A stretch of 64,000 nucleotides of DNA from Agarivorans litoreus (GTDB lineage Bacteria > Pseudomonadota > Gammaproteobacteria > Enterobacterales > Celerinatantimonadaceae). The DNA is taken from assembly GCF_019649015.1 (NCBI RefSeq), contig NZ_BLPI01000001.1:3467001-3531000 (forward strand), in the 5' to 3' direction. Shown in pieces: positions 55,717 to 64,000 of this stretch. The notes under the pieces are model-generated. The model searched no databases. It had not been told where the DNA came from and saw only the letters and a list, made by a program, of their open reading frames with translations. How positions within the stretch are numbered: the first letter of the stretch is position 1; every line of letters starts with the position of its first letter. The position numbers were made by a program, and so were the translations under genes.

Positions 55717-56283
55717 ATGAGCTTTGGTGCGCAAGATGGTAGCTTCAAGCAACTTACTCGAGATTATTTTCAAGAACTGCAACTGTCTAAGAAACAGGTA
55801 AACAAGCTGCAAGGCTTAGCTAAAAGTAAGCGAATGGATGCTAGCCAATGGGCTTGGGCAAGCGCTGTCTCTTGTGTGTTGGCTGTGACTGTCTATTTGG
55901 CGTTTTTTGCTGGCATCAACTATTCTGCTATTTCTAAAGAAATTGCCTACAACCATAACAGCCAGATGCAAATGGAAGTTATGTCTTCATCGATTAATGA
56001 TATTCAAAAGCATCTTAACCGTTTGGATTTTAAGCTAATTCAATCTCAACTATTAGATAAAGAAAAATGGCAGATAATGGGGGGGCGCTACTGCAGCATT
56101 GATGGCCGCATTGCCGCTCAGTTAAAAGTAAGAAACCGTCAAAGCTTACAAGTTCACACTTTTTATCAAGCCAAGCTGCCAGAAGAGTGGCTAAACATTA
56201 TTAAGCAAAAAGAGTTAGAGGTAGATGGTGTTAAAGTGAAAGTATGGCAAGAAAAAGGTTTGTTGATTGGTTTAGCTATTTAG
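55717..56283 (+). CDS. Single-pass membrane protein, putative anti-sigma partner
   Basis: 188 aa. Cytoplasmic N-terminus of about 45 residues (SFGAQDGSFKQLTRDYFQEL), one membrane segment (about 46-68, AVSCVLAVTVYLAFFAG) and a C-terminal domain of about 115 residues that is probably periplasmic. No zinc-binding anti-sigma motif (HxxxCxxC) was seen. The topology and position fit a non-ZAS anti-sigma factor of a new type. Starts at ATG 55717, two bases after the sigma stop. Confidence 0.7.
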   Translation: MSFGAQDGSFKQLTRDYFQELQLSKKQVNKLQGLAKSKRMDASQWAWASAVSCVLAVTVYLAFFAGINYSAISKEIAYNHNSQMQMEVMSSSINDIQKHLNRLDFKLIQSQLLDKEKWQIMGGRYCSIDGRIAAQLKVRNRQSLQVHTFYQAKLPEEWLNIIKQKELEVDGVKVKVWQEKGLLIGLAI

Positions 56284-56308
56284 TTCATTTATCTTTGTTG
56301 TTGATAAG

Positions 56309-56335
56309 AAAGCCGATCATAGATCGGCTTTTTAG
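56309..56335 (+). terminator. Terminator after the sigma/anti-sigma pair
   Basis: AAAGCCGATC-ATA-GATCGGCTTT forms a 10-bp stem followed by TTAG. It may also serve the convergent pta transcript, less well. Confidence 0.85.
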
Positions 56336-56354
56336 TTTTATGCGTTTTAGTGTT

Positions 56355-58490
56355 TTATTTTCTTTGGCCGGCTTGAATAGCTGTTAGCGCAATGGTGTAA
56401 ACAATATCGTCTACTAGTGCGCCGCGAGACAAATCGTTCACTGGCTTAGCCATGCCTTGCAGCATTGGACCAATACTGATTAGGTCTGCACTACGTTGTA
56501 CCGCTTTGTAAGTAGTATTGCCGGTATTTAAATCTGGGAAGATAAATACGGTGGCTTTACCCGCTACAGGGCTGTTTGGCGCTTTGCTCTTCGCTACGTT
56601 TTCCATAATTGCAGCATCGTATTGGAGTGGACCATCAATCACTAATTCTGGACGACGTTCTTTAGCTATTTTGGTTGCTTCTCGTACTTTTTCTACGTCT
56701 GAACCAGAGCCAGAGCTACCAGTAGAGTAAGAAATCATTGCAACACGTGGCTCGATGCCAAAAGCAAGTGCAGATTCAGCCGATTGAATAGCAATATCTG
56801 CTAATTGTTCAGCGCTTGGGTCTGGGTTAATTGCACAGTCACCATATACCAATACTTGATCAGGAAGTAGCATGAAGAAAATAGAGCTTACCAAGTTGTA
56901 ACCCGGCGCGGTTTTAATTAACTGAAGCGGGGGACGGATAGTGTTGGCGGTGGTGTTAACCGCACCAGATACCAAACCGTCTACTTCGTCGTTGGCTAGC
57001 ATCATAGTACCTAATACTACGTTGTCTTCTAATTGCTCTTTGGCTACCACTTCGGTAAGGCCTTTGCCTTTACGCAGCTCTACCATTGGGGCAACGTATT
57101 TGTCTTGAATATCAACTGGATTGAAGATTTCAACACTTTCACCGAGTACTACGCCTTGCTGGCTAGCAATACGTTGTATCACTTCAGGGTTACCTAATAA
57201 TACTGGGCGCGCAATACCACGTTCGGCACAGATAGCTGCAGCAGCGATAGTGCGTGGCTCTTCGCCTTCTGGCAATACGATACGCTTGTTAGCGTTGCGC
57301 GCCATTTCGGTTAACTGGTAACGGAAAGCAGGTGGTGATAAACGACGAGCACGAGCAGAGATAGCTGTAAGTGACTCAATCCAATGTTTATCAATGTGAC
57401 CAGCAACGTAGTCTTGTACTAATTCGATGCGTTGAGAATCATCTACTGGGATTTCTGCATTAAAGCTTTGTAACGCTAATGAAGTTTGCCAAGTATTTGA
57501 ATTGATAAGCATAACAGGTAAACCTGTAGCAAATGCACCTTCACATAGCTTAAGTACTTGTGGCTCAGGTTGGTAACCGCCAGTAAGTAGCAAGGCACCA
57601 ATCTTAACGCCGTTCATGGCAGCTAAACAGGCCGATACAATTACGTCTGAGCGATCGCCAGAAGTGACCAACAAACTGCCTGCATTAAAGTGTTCAACCA
57701 TGTTTGGAATACTGCGCGCACAGAAGGTTACACGACCGAGACGGGTATCCATGTCACCTTCATTAATGATGGTGGCATTTAAGTGGTTAGCTAAGTCGCG
57801 AGCACGTGGCGCAACCAGCGGTGCATTCCAAGGCACGCAACCTAAGATGCGTAATGGACTCTTGCCAAACATTTGCAGTACTTCAAGGTTGGTAGAGTGA
57901 TCTGATTTGTTATCGAACATTTCAGTCAGATCGGGACGAGTAATTTCGTGCTCGTCGATTGGCGCGCCAACTTTGTTAATAATGCAGCCAATAATGCGTT
58001 TGTTCTTTAAACCGCCAAAGTTGTTACAGGCAATTTCCATACGCTCTTTTAGCTGCTGAGACGTATCGCTACCTGGGTTGGTAACAAATACCATGTCTGC
58101 GTCTAGCGCTTTAGCAATACCGTAGTTTACGTTGGTCGCATAAGGTGATTCAGACGTTGGTACTAAACCTTCAACTACCACGATTTCTGCGCCAGATGTA
58201 GCAGAATTAAAACGCGCTACAATGCCTTCGAGTAAGTCGTCGATGTGGTTAGCACTGATGAGGTTTTCTGCATAAGCCTGAGTAAAAGGTTCTGGCGGAA
58301 CAATGTTCGAAGCTTGGCGGATAATAGCCGTTGAGCGTTCTGCCCCTTTCTCTCGCGTTTTAGGTTGTGCGATAGGTTTAAAAAAGTTTACGTTTACGCC
58401 ATTACGTTCCATAGCGCGAACCATACCAAGGCTGACGGATGTTACACCAACACCAACGCCAACTGGGATTAACATAATTGTACGAGCCAC
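56355..58490 (-). CDS. pta: Phosphate acetyltransferase
   Basis: 711 aa from GTG 58490 ([15 protein letters not shown]) with GAGG upstream; E. coli Pta has 714. It converts acetyl-CoA and phosphate to acetyl phosphate. Three parts: a P-loop-like N-terminal domain ([14 protein letters not shown]), a DRTGG central domain (about 230-370) and the catalytic C-terminal domain ([30 protein letters not shown]). It is 68 bp downstream of ackA. Confidence 0.95.
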   Translation of the reverse strand: MARTIMLIPVGVGVGVTSVSLGMVRAMERNGVNVNFFKPIAQPKTREKGAERSTAIIRQASNIVPPEPFTQAYAENLISANHIDDLLEGIVARFNSATSGAEIVVVEGLVPTSESPYATNVNYGIAKALDADMVFVTNPGSDTSQQLKERMEIACNNFGGLKNKRIIGCIINKVGAPIDEHEITRPDLTEMFDNKSDHSTNLEVLQMFGKSPLRILGCVPWNAPLVAPRARDLANHLNATIINEGDMDTRLGRVTFCARSIPNMVEHFNAGSLLVTSGDRSDVIVSACLAAMNGVKIGALLLTGGYQPEPQVLKLCEGAFATGLPVMLINSNTWQTSLALQSFNAEIPVDDSQRIELVQDYVAGHIDKHWIESLTAISARARRLSPPAFRYQLTEMARNANKRIVLPEGEEPRTIAAAAICAERGIARPVLLGNPEVIQRIASQQGVVLGESVEIFNPVDIQDKYVAPMVELRKGKGLTEVVAKEQLEDNVVLGTMMLANDEVDGLVSGAVNTTANTIRPPLQLIKTAPGYNLVSSIFFMLLPDQVLVYGDCAINPDPSAEQLADIAIQSAESALAFGIEPRVAMISYSTGSSGSGSDVEKVREATKIAKERRPELVIDGPLQYDAAIMENVAKSKAPNSPVAGKATVFIFPDLNTGNTTYKAVQRSADLISIGPMLQGMAKPVNDLSRGALVDDIVYTIALTAIQAGQRK

Positions 58491-58558
58491 GGCTGTACCT
58501 CTTAAGTTAAGTGATAAAACAAGGCTGAGTATCACTCAGCCCTGATAATGAATCTGCA

Positions 58559-59761
58559 TTAAGCTTGAGTTAATGCCACAGCATCTTGTGCGATTACCAT
58601 TTCTTCGTTAGTTGGAATAACTAAGATTGGACGACTTGAGCTAGTGCTAATGTTACCTGAATTACCAAAGCGTGCATCCAAGTTTGCTTGCTCATCTAAG
58701 TTAAAGCCTAATAGGGCAAGTTTTTCGATAGTTAGCTTACGCACTAGCGCTGAGTTCTCGCCAATACCACCGGTAAATACTAATGCATCTAGCTTACCAT
58801 CCATTGCTGCCGCGTAAGACATAATGCTTTTTGCTAAACGGTAGGTAAATACGTTCATGGCACGAATGGCGGCTTCTTTACCTTCACTGTACCCTTCTTC
58901 GGCATAACGACAGTCGCTGCTTGCTTCTGTTAAGCCCATTAAACCAGACTGTTTGTGCAGCATGTTGTTTACTTCTTTTAGCGTGTAACCTTCACGATCA
59001 ACTAGATGGAAGATAATCGCTGGGTCAATATCACCACAACGGGTACCCATTACTAAACCTTCTAGTGGTGTTAGGCCCATGCTGGTATCAACACTTTTTC
59101 CGTTTTTAACTGCACAAATTGATGCGCCATTACCTAGGTGAGCGGTAATAACGTTAGTTTGTTCAACTGGCTGTTCCAACATAGCTGCCGCTTCGCGAGA
59201 TACATATAAATGGCTGGTACCGTGCATGCCATAACGGCGAATGCTTTTCTCGCGATATAACTTGTAGGGCAGCGCATATAAGTATGAGCTTTCTGGCATA
59301 GTTTGGTGGAAGGCTGTGTCAAATACAGCAACATGTGGGCGTTTAGGGAAACAAGCTTGAGCTGCGCGAATACCAATAAGAGCCGCTGGGTTATGCAATG
59401 GAGCTAGGCCTGAACATGCTTCAATGCCTTCTATTACAGACTCATCGATGATAGCTGATTTAGTAAACTTCTCTCCGCCGTGAACAATGCGGTGGCCAAC
59501 GGCAACAATGTCGTTTAAGATTTCTGGGTTAGTTTCTAAAATGTTTTTTACGATAAATTCAATTGCTTCGCGGTGGGCAGAATAAGCACCTAGGCTTGAT
59601 TCGTTTTTCTCACCGTGCGCTTTCCATTTTAGGCGCGCATCTTCCAAATTAAAGCATTCTGCTAAACCAGAAATAATCTCTTCGCCACTTAACGCATTAA
59701 GCACCGCAAATTTAAGTGAAGAGCTACCACAGTTAAGAACGAGTACCAGCTTGTTGCTCAT
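58559..59761 (-). CDS. ackA: Acetate kinase
   Basis: 400 aa. It makes ATP and acetate from acetyl phosphate and ADP. Motifs: [12 protein letters not shown] at the start, [23 protein letters not shown], and [16 protein letters not shown]. The same length as E. coli AckA. Operon ackA-pta. A possible FNR site lies about 130 bp upstream. Confidence 0.97.
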   Translation of the reverse strand: MSNKLVLVLNCGSSSLKFAVLNALSGEEIISGLAECFNLEDARLKWKAHGEKNESSLGAYSAHREAIEFIVKNILETNPEILNDIVAVGHRIVHGGEKFTKSAIIDESVIEGIEACSGLAPLHNPAALIGIRAAQACFPKRPHVAVFDTAFHQTMPESSYLYALPYKLYREKSIRRYGMHGTSHLYVSREAAAMLEQPVEQTNVITAHLGNGASICAVKNGKSVDTSMGLTPLEGLVMGTRCGDIDPAIIFHLVDREGYTLKEVNNMLHKQSGLMGLTEASSDCRYAEEGYSEGKEAAIRAMNVFTYRLAKSIMSYAAAMDGKLDALVFTGGIGENSALVRKLTIEKLALLGFNLDEQANLDARFGNSGNISTSSSRPILVIPTNEEMVIAQDAVALTQA

Positions 59762-60065
59762 TTATAGACACCTGTTGTTGAATTTGTTCAATTATAGACA
59801 GTGAAAGGAAAAACGTTGGGCGTTGCGAGACACGTTTTTCATTTCAGATTTTAAGTCTCTGACTAAGGCAAATTAGATTTGACCTAGTGCCTTGGTCTCA
59901 ATCAAGCTACACTTAACAAATAAGCTGATCTATATGAAACCGTTTGCCGTTGTAATGATAACCGAAAGCAAATTCTATTCATATATGTCATACTAATAAC
60001 TGGCTAAAAATGTAAAAAAATTACTAGTTTATTGGTTTAGGTCAATTTTGAGTGGCGAGGTCCCT
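59762..60065. other. Divergent promoter region of ackA and yfbV
   Basis: 304 bp with no gene. A candidate FNR site is at 59892-59905. AT-rich from 59980 to 60045. Confidence 0.55.
59892..59905. promoter_or_regulatory. Candidate FNR box
   Basis: TTGGTCTCAATCAA matches the FNR consensus TTGAT-N4-ATCAA at 9 of 10 positions, in the promoter region of ackA, a gene under anaerobic control in enteric bacteria. Confidence 0.5.
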
Positions 60066-60527
60066 ATGGGCAAATTCTCTGAAATGTTAAATGATGGTCG
60101 TGAATACATGAAACGTTGGCCCAAGCAGCCTGTGCTAGCCCCCATCTTCCCTGAGAATCGCGTCATTTTTGCTACTTCACTGGCAATAAAAACCATGCCT
60201 GCGATTGCAGTAGTTACGGTTATGATGCCGTATATGGCTAATTTGACTGAAATATTACCACAATCTGTGATGATGGCGCTGGTGATATTCCTGATGCCTT
60301 TACACGGTTTGTATTGGCTGGGACGTCGTGCTAATTCACAGCTTCCACCAAGTCTTGCTACTTGGTATCGTGATTTACATCACAAATTGGCAGAGGCCGG
60401 TGAACGTGTTTCTCCGGCTGTTACTCAACCTCGTTACGCAGAATTAGCAGATTTGTTGCGCAAGGCCTTCAAACGTTTTGATAAGAGTTTTGTGTTGGCT
60501 GATGATTTTAGCGATCAGTCCCGCTGA
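60066..60527 (+). CDS. yfbV: UPF0208 membrane protein YfbV
   Basis: 153 aa. The start MGKFSEMLNDGREYMKRWP follows GAGG; a TTG six codons earlier also opens the frame. Two membrane segments (about 40-60 and 68-88). Typical YfbV sequence and position: divergent from ackA as in E. coli. In E. coli YfbV keeps the Ter macrodomain separate. Its end overlaps the convergent rlmA by 13 bp. Confidence 0.93.
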   Translation: MGKFSEMLNDGREYMKRWPKQPVLAPIFPENRVIFATSLAIKTMPAIAVVTVMMPYMANLTEILPQSVMMALVIFLMPLHGLYWLGRRANSQLPPSLATWYRDLHHKLAEAGERVSPAVTQPRYAELADLLRKAFKRFDKSFVLADDFSDQSR

Positions 60528-61312
60528 TACAATTGTAATACAAATTCAAAGTTCATTTCGAACTTATCACCTAGCTTAAGGTGCTCCTCTAACTCTTTGT
60601 TTTTCTTCCAGGCGAAGGGGGTCATCATACAAAGCGCGTTCATATCTGGGTAGTTTAAAGTAGTGTTTTCGGCAATTTTTTGTTGTTCTATTAACCGCCA
60701 TCCTAGCATTCCTTCTGCTTGCTCTGAGTGAGCTTGCAAGTCTTTGTATAACATCGTGCGCAGTTTGGACAAGTGCATCGCGCCTGGAACAACTTTTAAC
60801 AAGTAAGCTTTGGGCTTACTAATACGCAATAGCTCTTGATTATCGCTGGGGGCAAACACTCTTACGGTAAAGTCGATGCTGTTATCAGCAATCGGAAGGC
60901 GATGGTTACTAGCCACAAAAAACTGCGCATGTTTGCAGCGTTTAGCTGCCATGCGAATACCCTCTTTTGCTATATCAACGCCGACTACATTATTGGCATT
61001 ACTTTGCTGATTGCTAATGGTTTGTGTGTAATAGCCTTCTCCGCAGCCTAGATCTAAAATGTTTCGGGCAGAATATTGGCTAATTATTTGATTGACGGCC
61101 GCGGCCAAAAATGCAAAGTGCCCTTGATTGAGAAAGTGCTGCCTAGCTTGCAGCATGGCTTTGCTATCCCCTGGCTGCTTAGAGTGTTTATGCTGAACTG
61201 CCAGTAAATTGGTATAACCTTCTTTAGCTTGATCAAAACAATGGCCCTTATCACAGGACCATTGTTTATTTTGAAGGCTCAACGCGCTTTGACATATAGG
61301 GCAAATAATCAT
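60515..61312 (-). CDS. rlmA: 23S rRNA (guanine-745-N1) methyltransferase
   Basis: 265 aa. A four-cysteine/His zinc motif at the N-terminus (CPICQSALS, CDKGHCFD) is followed by a SAM-binding domain with ILDLGCGEGYYTQTI. The AKEGYTNLL segment is typical of RlmA(I). It methylates the helix 35 loop of 23S rRNA. Confidence 0.92.
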   Translation of the reverse strand: MIICPICQSALSLQNKQWSCDKGHCFDQAKEGYTNLLAVQHKHSKQPGDSKAMLQARQHFLNQGHFAFLAAAVNQIISQYSARNILDLGCGEGYYTQTISNQQSNANNVVGVDIAKEGIRMAAKRCKHAQFFVASNHRLPIADNSIDFTVRVFAPSDNQELLRISKPKAYLLKVVPGAMHLSKLRTMLYKDLQAHSEQAEGMLGWRLIEQQKIAENTTLNYPDMNALCMMTPFAWKKNKELEEHLKLGDKFEMNFEFVLQLYQRD

Positions 61313-61336
61313 GTATAGCTTATTCTCGAGATGCTA

Positions 61337-62077
61337 TTAGTAAATCACTTTATCGTGATACTGCTTTAATATGCCGCTAATGGTTTCCATGGTGTCTTTG
61401 CTCGGTGGTTTAACGCCAGCAAGTGGGTAATCTTCGCCCATGGCCGTCCATTTGTGCTTACCTAACTCGTGATAGGGTAATAATTCAATTTTTTCCACAT
61501 TATCAAAAGGTGCTAAGAACTCGCCTAAGTCGTGTGCTGATTGTTCGTCGTCGGTAAAGCCTGGCACGACAACATAACGTATCCAGGTTTTTTGCCCTAC
61601 CTTGTGCAAGTAGCGAGCAAAATCTAAGGTACGTTTATTACTTACGCCCACCAAATCTTGGTGCACATCATCATGGATTTGTTTAATGTCGAGCATGACT
61701 AAATCTGACACTTCAAGTAGTTCGTCAATGACCTCGGTATGTTTACGCACATATCCGTTGGTATCTAAACAGGTGTGAATACCTTGAGCCTGACATTCTC
61801 GGAATAAGTCGCGTACAAATTCAGCTTGTAGTATTGCTTCTCCACCGCTAGCTGTGACACCACCACCACTAGCATTCATAAAACGTCGATAAGGGGTAAG
61901 GTCACTCATTAGCTCACTAACGCTAACTTCTTTGCCATCGTGTAAATCCCAAGTATCGCGGTTATGGCAATATTGGCAGCGCATCAAGCAACCCTGCATA
62001 AATACAATAAACCGGATCCCTGGTCCATCAACGGTTCCGCAAGACTCAGTAGAGTGAATTCGCCCAATCTTTGACAT
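61337..62077 (-). CDS. pflA: Pyruvate formate-lyase activating enzyme
   Basis: 246 aa from [20 protein letters not shown] (GGAG upstream); the E. coli enzyme has 246. The radical SAM cluster motif is [12 protein letters not shown] with the first Cys four residues before (CLMRCQYC). It creates the glycyl radical on PflB using SAM. It follows pflB but lies behind a strong terminator. Confidence 0.96.
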   Translation of the reverse strand: MSKIGRIHSTESCGTVDGPGIRFIVFMQGCLMRCQYCHNRDTWDLHDGKEVSVSELMSDLTPYRRFMNASGGGVTASGGEAILQAEFVRDLFRECQAQGIHTCLDTNGYVRKHTEVIDELLEVSDLVMLDIKQIHDDVHQDLVGVSNKRTLDFARYLHKVGQKTWIRYVVVPGFTDDEQSAHDLGEFLAPFDNVEKIELLPYHELGKHKWTAMGEDYPLAGVKPPSKDTMETISGILKQYHDKVIY

Positions 62078-62087
62078 TTGTTTCTCC

Positions 62088-62120
62088 AAAAAAAAACCTT
62101 GCCCAAAAACTTGGGCAAGG
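62088..62120 (-). terminator. Strong intrinsic terminator between pflB and pflA
   Basis: On the minus strand, a perfect 10-bp stem CCTTGCCCAA/TTGGGCAAGG (loop 4 nt) is followed by nine T residues. The T-run ends only 11 bp before the pflA start codon and abuts its ribosome binding site, so pflA translation depends on read-through. Confidence 0.92.
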
Positions 62121-62167
62121 TTAATTATAACCGCAGTCTCTGCTAAGCAGAACTACTTAACGTTCAA

Positions 62168-64000
62168 TTACATACTTTGTGTGAAAGTACGAGTAATTAC
62201 GTCTTGTTGTTGCTCTGGCGTTAGCGAGTTAAAGCGCACTGCGTAACCCGATACACGGATGGTAAGCTGAGGGTATTTCTCAGGATTTTCCATCGCATCA
62301 ACCAACATTTCACGGTTCATAACGTTAACGTTCAAGTGTTGACCACCTTCTACGTCAGCGTTGTGGTAGAAGTAACCGTCCATTAAGCCTGCTAAGTTAG
62401 ACTTCTGAGTATCGTCATCTTTACCTAGTGCGTTTGGCACGATAGAGAAGGTGTAAGAGATACCGTCTTGTGCGTTAGCAAATGGCAGTTTTGCAACAGA
62501 CGTTAAAGACGCTACCGCACCTTTCTCATCACGGCCGTGCATTGGGTTAGCACCAGGAGCAAAAGGAGCACCTGCTTTACGACCATCTGGAGTAGTACCT
62601 GTTTTCTTACCGTATACAACGTTTGAAGTAATAGTAAGAACTGACTGTGTAGGAATCGCATCACGGTAAGTTTTAAGCTTACGGATCTTATTCATGAAGC
62701 GGTTAACTAGGTCAACAGCAATGTCATCTACGTTGTCGTCGTTGTTACCAAATTTAGGGTAATCACCTTCAATTTCAAAGTCGGTAGCAATACCGTCTTC
62801 GTCACGAATAGGCTTAACTTTGGCAAATTTGATAGCAGACAATGAGTCAGCAGCAACTGACAGACCTGCAATACCACAAGCCATTGTACGGCGAACGTCA
62901 CGATCGTGAAGCGCCATTAATGAAGCTTCGTAGCTGTATTTGTCGTGCATGTAGTGAATACAGTTAAGTGCGGTCACGTATTGTTCTGCCAACCAATCCA
63001 TAAAGCTATCTAGGCGACTCATTACGTCGTCAAAGTCTAGAACTTCATCGGTAATCTTGTCAGAAACAGGACCAACTTGGATCTTAAGCTTCTCATCCAT
63101 ACCACCGTTAATTGCGTAAAGCAGTGTTTTAGCTAAGTTAGCGCGAGCACCGAAGAACTGCATGTGCTTACCAACAACCATTGGTGATACACAACAAGCA
63201 ATTGCGTAGTCATCGTTGTCGAAGTCAGTACGCATTAGGTCATCGTTTTCATACTGGATAGATGAAGTATCGATAGATACCTTGGCACAGTATTTCTTGA
63301 AGTTAATAGGTAGTTGCTCAGACCATAGAACAGTAATGTTCGGCTCTGGAGAAGGACCCATTGTGTATAGCGTGTTCAAGAAACGGAAAGCTGTACGGCT
63401 TACTAGTGTACGACCGTCAGTACCCATACCACCGATAGACTCAGTTGCCCAGATTGGGTCACCAGAGAACAAATCATCGTATTCAGGCGTACGTAGGAAA
63501 CGAACCATACGTAGCTTCATTACTAAGTGGTCTACTAATTCTTGTGCTTCGCTTTCTGTTAGTGTGCCAGCAGCGATATCACGCTCAATGTACACATCTA
63601 AGAAAGTGGTAGTACGACCAAACGACATTGCAGCGCCGTTTTGTGATTTAACAGCAGCTAGGTAGCCGAAGTAAGTCCACTGTACAGCTTCTTTTGCGTT
63701 TTCTGCTGGGCGAGAAATATCACAGCCATATTTAGCTGCCATTTCTTTAATTTGGCCTAGTGCGCGGTGCTGCTCACTGATTTCTTCGCGAAGCTGCATA
63801 GTAGAAGCTAGGTCAGAACCGTTTACAAAGTCGCCTTCTAAAGAACGGTGTTGCTTAACTTTGTCAGCCATTAAGAAGTCGATACCGTAAAGTGCTACGC
63901 GACGGTAGTCACCAATGATACGGCCACGGCCGTAAGCATCTGGCAAACCAGTTAGTACACCTGACTTACGACACTTCATGATAGCGCCAGTGTAAACGTC
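62168..64000 (-). CDS. pflB: Pyruvate formate-lyase (C-terminal four fifths)
   Basis: 610 residues are visible; about 150 N-terminal residues lie beyond the right edge. Formate acetyltransferase splits pyruvate to acetyl-CoA and formate without oxygen. Adjacent active-site cysteines are in [13 protein letters not shown], and the glycyl-radical site in [13 protein letters not shown] near the C-terminus. Acetyl-CoA goes to pta-ackA nearby. Confidence 0.97.
   Translation of the reverse strand, partial: DVYTGAIMKCRKSGVLTGLPDAYGRGRIIGDYRRVALYGIDFLMADKVKQHRSLEGDFVNGSDLASTMQLREEISEQHRALGQIKEMAAKYGCDISRPAENAKEAVQWTYFGYLAAVKSQNGAAMSFGRTTTFLDVYIERDIAAGTLTESEAQELVDHLVMKLRMVRFLRTPEYDDLFSGDPIWATESIGGMGTDGRTLVSRTAFRFLNTLYTMGPSPEPNITVLWSEQLPINFKKYCAKVSIDTSSIQYENDDLMRTDFDNDDYAIACCVSPMVVGKHMQFFGARANLAKTLLYAINGGMDEKLKIQVGPVSDKITDEVLDFDDVMSRLDSFMDWLAEQYVTALNCIHYMHDKYSYEASLMALHDRDVRRTMACGIAGLSVAADSLSAIKFAKVKPIRDEDGIATDFEIEGDYPKFGNNDDNVDDIAVDLVNRFMNKIRKLKTYRDAIPTQSVLTITSNVVYGKKTGTTPDGRKAGAPFAPGANPMHGRDEKGAVASLTSVAKLPFANAQDGISYTFSIVPNALGKDDDTQKSNLAGLMDGYFYHNADVEGGQHLNVNVMNREMLVDAMENPEKYPQLTIRVSGYAVRFNSLTPEQQQDVITRTFTQSM

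Overview
The window looks like a chromosomal segment of a marine, facultatively anaerobic gammaproteobacterium, most likely from the Alteromonadales (Agarivorans-like). I infer this from protein flavour and gene order, not from a database search. Housekeeping genes keep an order known from E. coli: ptsI-ptsH-cysK ... cysZ next to zipA-ligA, then gltX flanked by divergent valine tRNAs and, beyond, two alanine tRNAs. yfbV-ackA-pta and pflB-pflA complete a mixed-acid fermentation block at the right end. Both edge genes (ptsI, pflB) are cut by the window.

Layout. 1-12 kb: PTS phosphocarriers, cysteine synthase, an HD-GYP phosphodiesterase, sulfate permease CysZ, and the smc-zipA-ligA group for chromosome segregation, division and replication. 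12-20 kb is accessory and decaying: a broken formate/nitrite channel gene, an unrecognised 436-aa protein, an AT-rich acyltransferase pair (MBOAT plus SGNH), a cytochrome c/DUF411 copper-type group and a broken periplasmic binding protein gene. 19.6-20.7 kb is a tandem array of five intact tRNA-Val(UAC) genes mixed with degenerate copies, read from one strong promoter. 20.9-28 kb: gltX, a MITE-like inverted-repeat element, a STAS / Rec-PP2C-HATPase partner-switching module, two tRNA-Ala(GGC), and a NifU-like plus GGGtGRT protein pair.

28-37 kb: an orphan polymorphic toxin with an overlapping probable immunity gene, a LysR regulator divergent from a SnoaL-like secreted protein, a complete IS256-family element with an 8-bp target duplication, a VOC protein and a PAS-MCP-CZB chemoreceptor. 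37-48 kb: a polar amino-acid ABC transporter, a kinase-like/DUF389 membrane protein, a probable zinc-homeostasis cluster (Zur, MerC-like, COG0523 GTPase), an ankyrin lipoprotein and two hydrolases. 47.5-56 kb: Tag-like glycosylase, TIGR01777 epimerase, folM and folK (overlapping tail to tail), an AI-2E-family permease, a methyltransferase, a DUF1538-DUF1538-PII cassette and a sigma factor with a one-TM partner. 56-64 kb: pta-ackA, yfbV, rlmA, pflA and pflB.

The best candidates for undescribed biology are the DUF1538/DUF1538/PII-like cassette (52.6-54.4 kb), the toxin-immunity pair (28.3-31.1 kb), the NifU-like/GGGtGRT pair (26.2-27.9 kb), the kinase-like-DUF389 fusion (40.3-42.2 kb) and the orphan protein at 13.1-14.4 kb with a possible RelA/SpoT-like core. 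The tRNA-Val array is an unusual record of tandem expansion and decay. All functional calls are by eye from motifs, length and context.
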